A stretch of DNA of 64,000 nucleotides from Heracleum sosnowskyi (lineage: Eukaryota; Streptophyta; Magnoliopsida; Apiales; Apiaceae). The position numbers and the translations under genes are program-made. The DNA lies in assembly GCA_030848705.1 (NCBI GenBank), contig CM061241.1, forward strand, positions 81,353,178 through 81,417,177. The letters run 5' to 3'. The notes under the pieces are model-generated. The model saw only the letters and a list, made by a program, of their open reading frames with translations. It did no database searches and was not told the DNA's origin. Of this stretch, positions 63,616 through 64,000 are shown piece after piece (the stretch's first letter is position 1; each line of letters begins with the position of its first letter).

Positions 63616-64000
63616 ATGGATCCTAATTTTGAACTTGTTTTAAACAACTATATTGGGTATTTTGATCCGTCTAAGTGTAAGGTGGAACGATTTAAACCTT
63701 GGATTCAGTTTTTGAATAGTGAGACTTGTGTTAGTCATGCTATATGTGCCTCTGCACTTTTGAAAATTGATCCATTGCGTTTTCTTTGTTCAAGTGTTGT
63801 TATGCTGAGGATTCAAAATCTTTTACGTTCAATATTTTAAACCAGCAATATACAGTTATTTTAGAAATGTTTTGTGATGTGTTACAGTTTCCCAAGGACA
63901 GGTTTGATCCATTACCCTCTGATGATGAGTTATCACAGTTCTTTGTGAATATTCATTATCAGGGTCCCTTACAAATGGTTAAATTGTCAAAAAGTTTTCT
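63616..64000 (+). pseudogene. Start of an extra ORF from another SIRE-like element, cut by the window
   Basis: ATG 63616 (MDPNFELVLNNYIGYFDP). It resembles the N-terminus of the extra ORF of element B: FLN and AI at matching places (WIQFLNSETCVSHAI here, VSFLNKSYLGYAI in B), then a YT strand and a following acidic segment. A frameshift near 63790-63840 separates the two halves. The second half (ILEMFCDVLQF, ELSQFFVNIHYQGP) is open to the window end. Orientation is plus, opposite to B, so this is a different element. Function unknown. Confidence 0.6.

Overview
This is a repeat-only stretch of a flowering-plant nuclear genome, most likely a eudicot. It is AT-rich and contains full plant Ty1/copia and Ty3/gypsy elements, initiator-Met and Asp-type primer sites, and hAT insertions with 8-bp target duplications. 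I see no host protein gene, rRNA, functional tRNA or CRISPR. Everything substantial belongs to transposable elements nested in each other.

Layout. Element B is an old SIRE/Maximus-like copia element on the minus strand. It is the host for the others: its 3' LTR remnant is at 17870-18240, its very long extra ORF (aORF) at 18376-18622 plus 41325-46137, a small acidic ORF at 46843-47106, and a broken pol at 47493-50705. Element A is a younger SIRE-like copia element, also minus, inserted in the aORF of B. It runs 18623-41324 with TSD TGAAT and LTRs 609 bp each, 2 mismatches apart. A gypsy element of Athila type (20307-30983, TSD TGTTC, LTRs 1316 bp, 2 mismatches apart) inserted into the aORF of A and keeps an intact 1772-residue gag-pol. 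Element C, a third copia family on the plus strand, abuts the gag end of B. It runs from its LTR (ending 52224) through gag and pol, then continues into a second partial copy, D, ending in an LTR at 63128. A hAT element with a second hAT nested inside it sits in gag of C. A solo LTR of yet another copia family sits in the gag tail of D. The window ends in the start of an extra ORF from another SIRE-like element (63616-64000).

At large scale, bases 1-16838 and 36935-53772 are the same sequence at an offset of 36934 bp. I found only two substitutions between them. The junction of the two units is a single LTR (E, 16839-17869) whose left and right flanks do not match. This suggests either unequal recombination between two E LTRs or an assembly join.

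How the parts relate. Each copia element has (or had) gag, protease, integrase and RT-RNase H, followed by an additional 3' region. In A and B that region holds a long extra ORF plus a small acidic ORF with its own TATA-like signal. Four otherwise different LTR families here carry the same kind of hairpin just before the primer binding site: a conserved TTCAAC(n)TTC loop on stems that differ in sequence but keep their pairing. That is the most notable pattern I see in the window.
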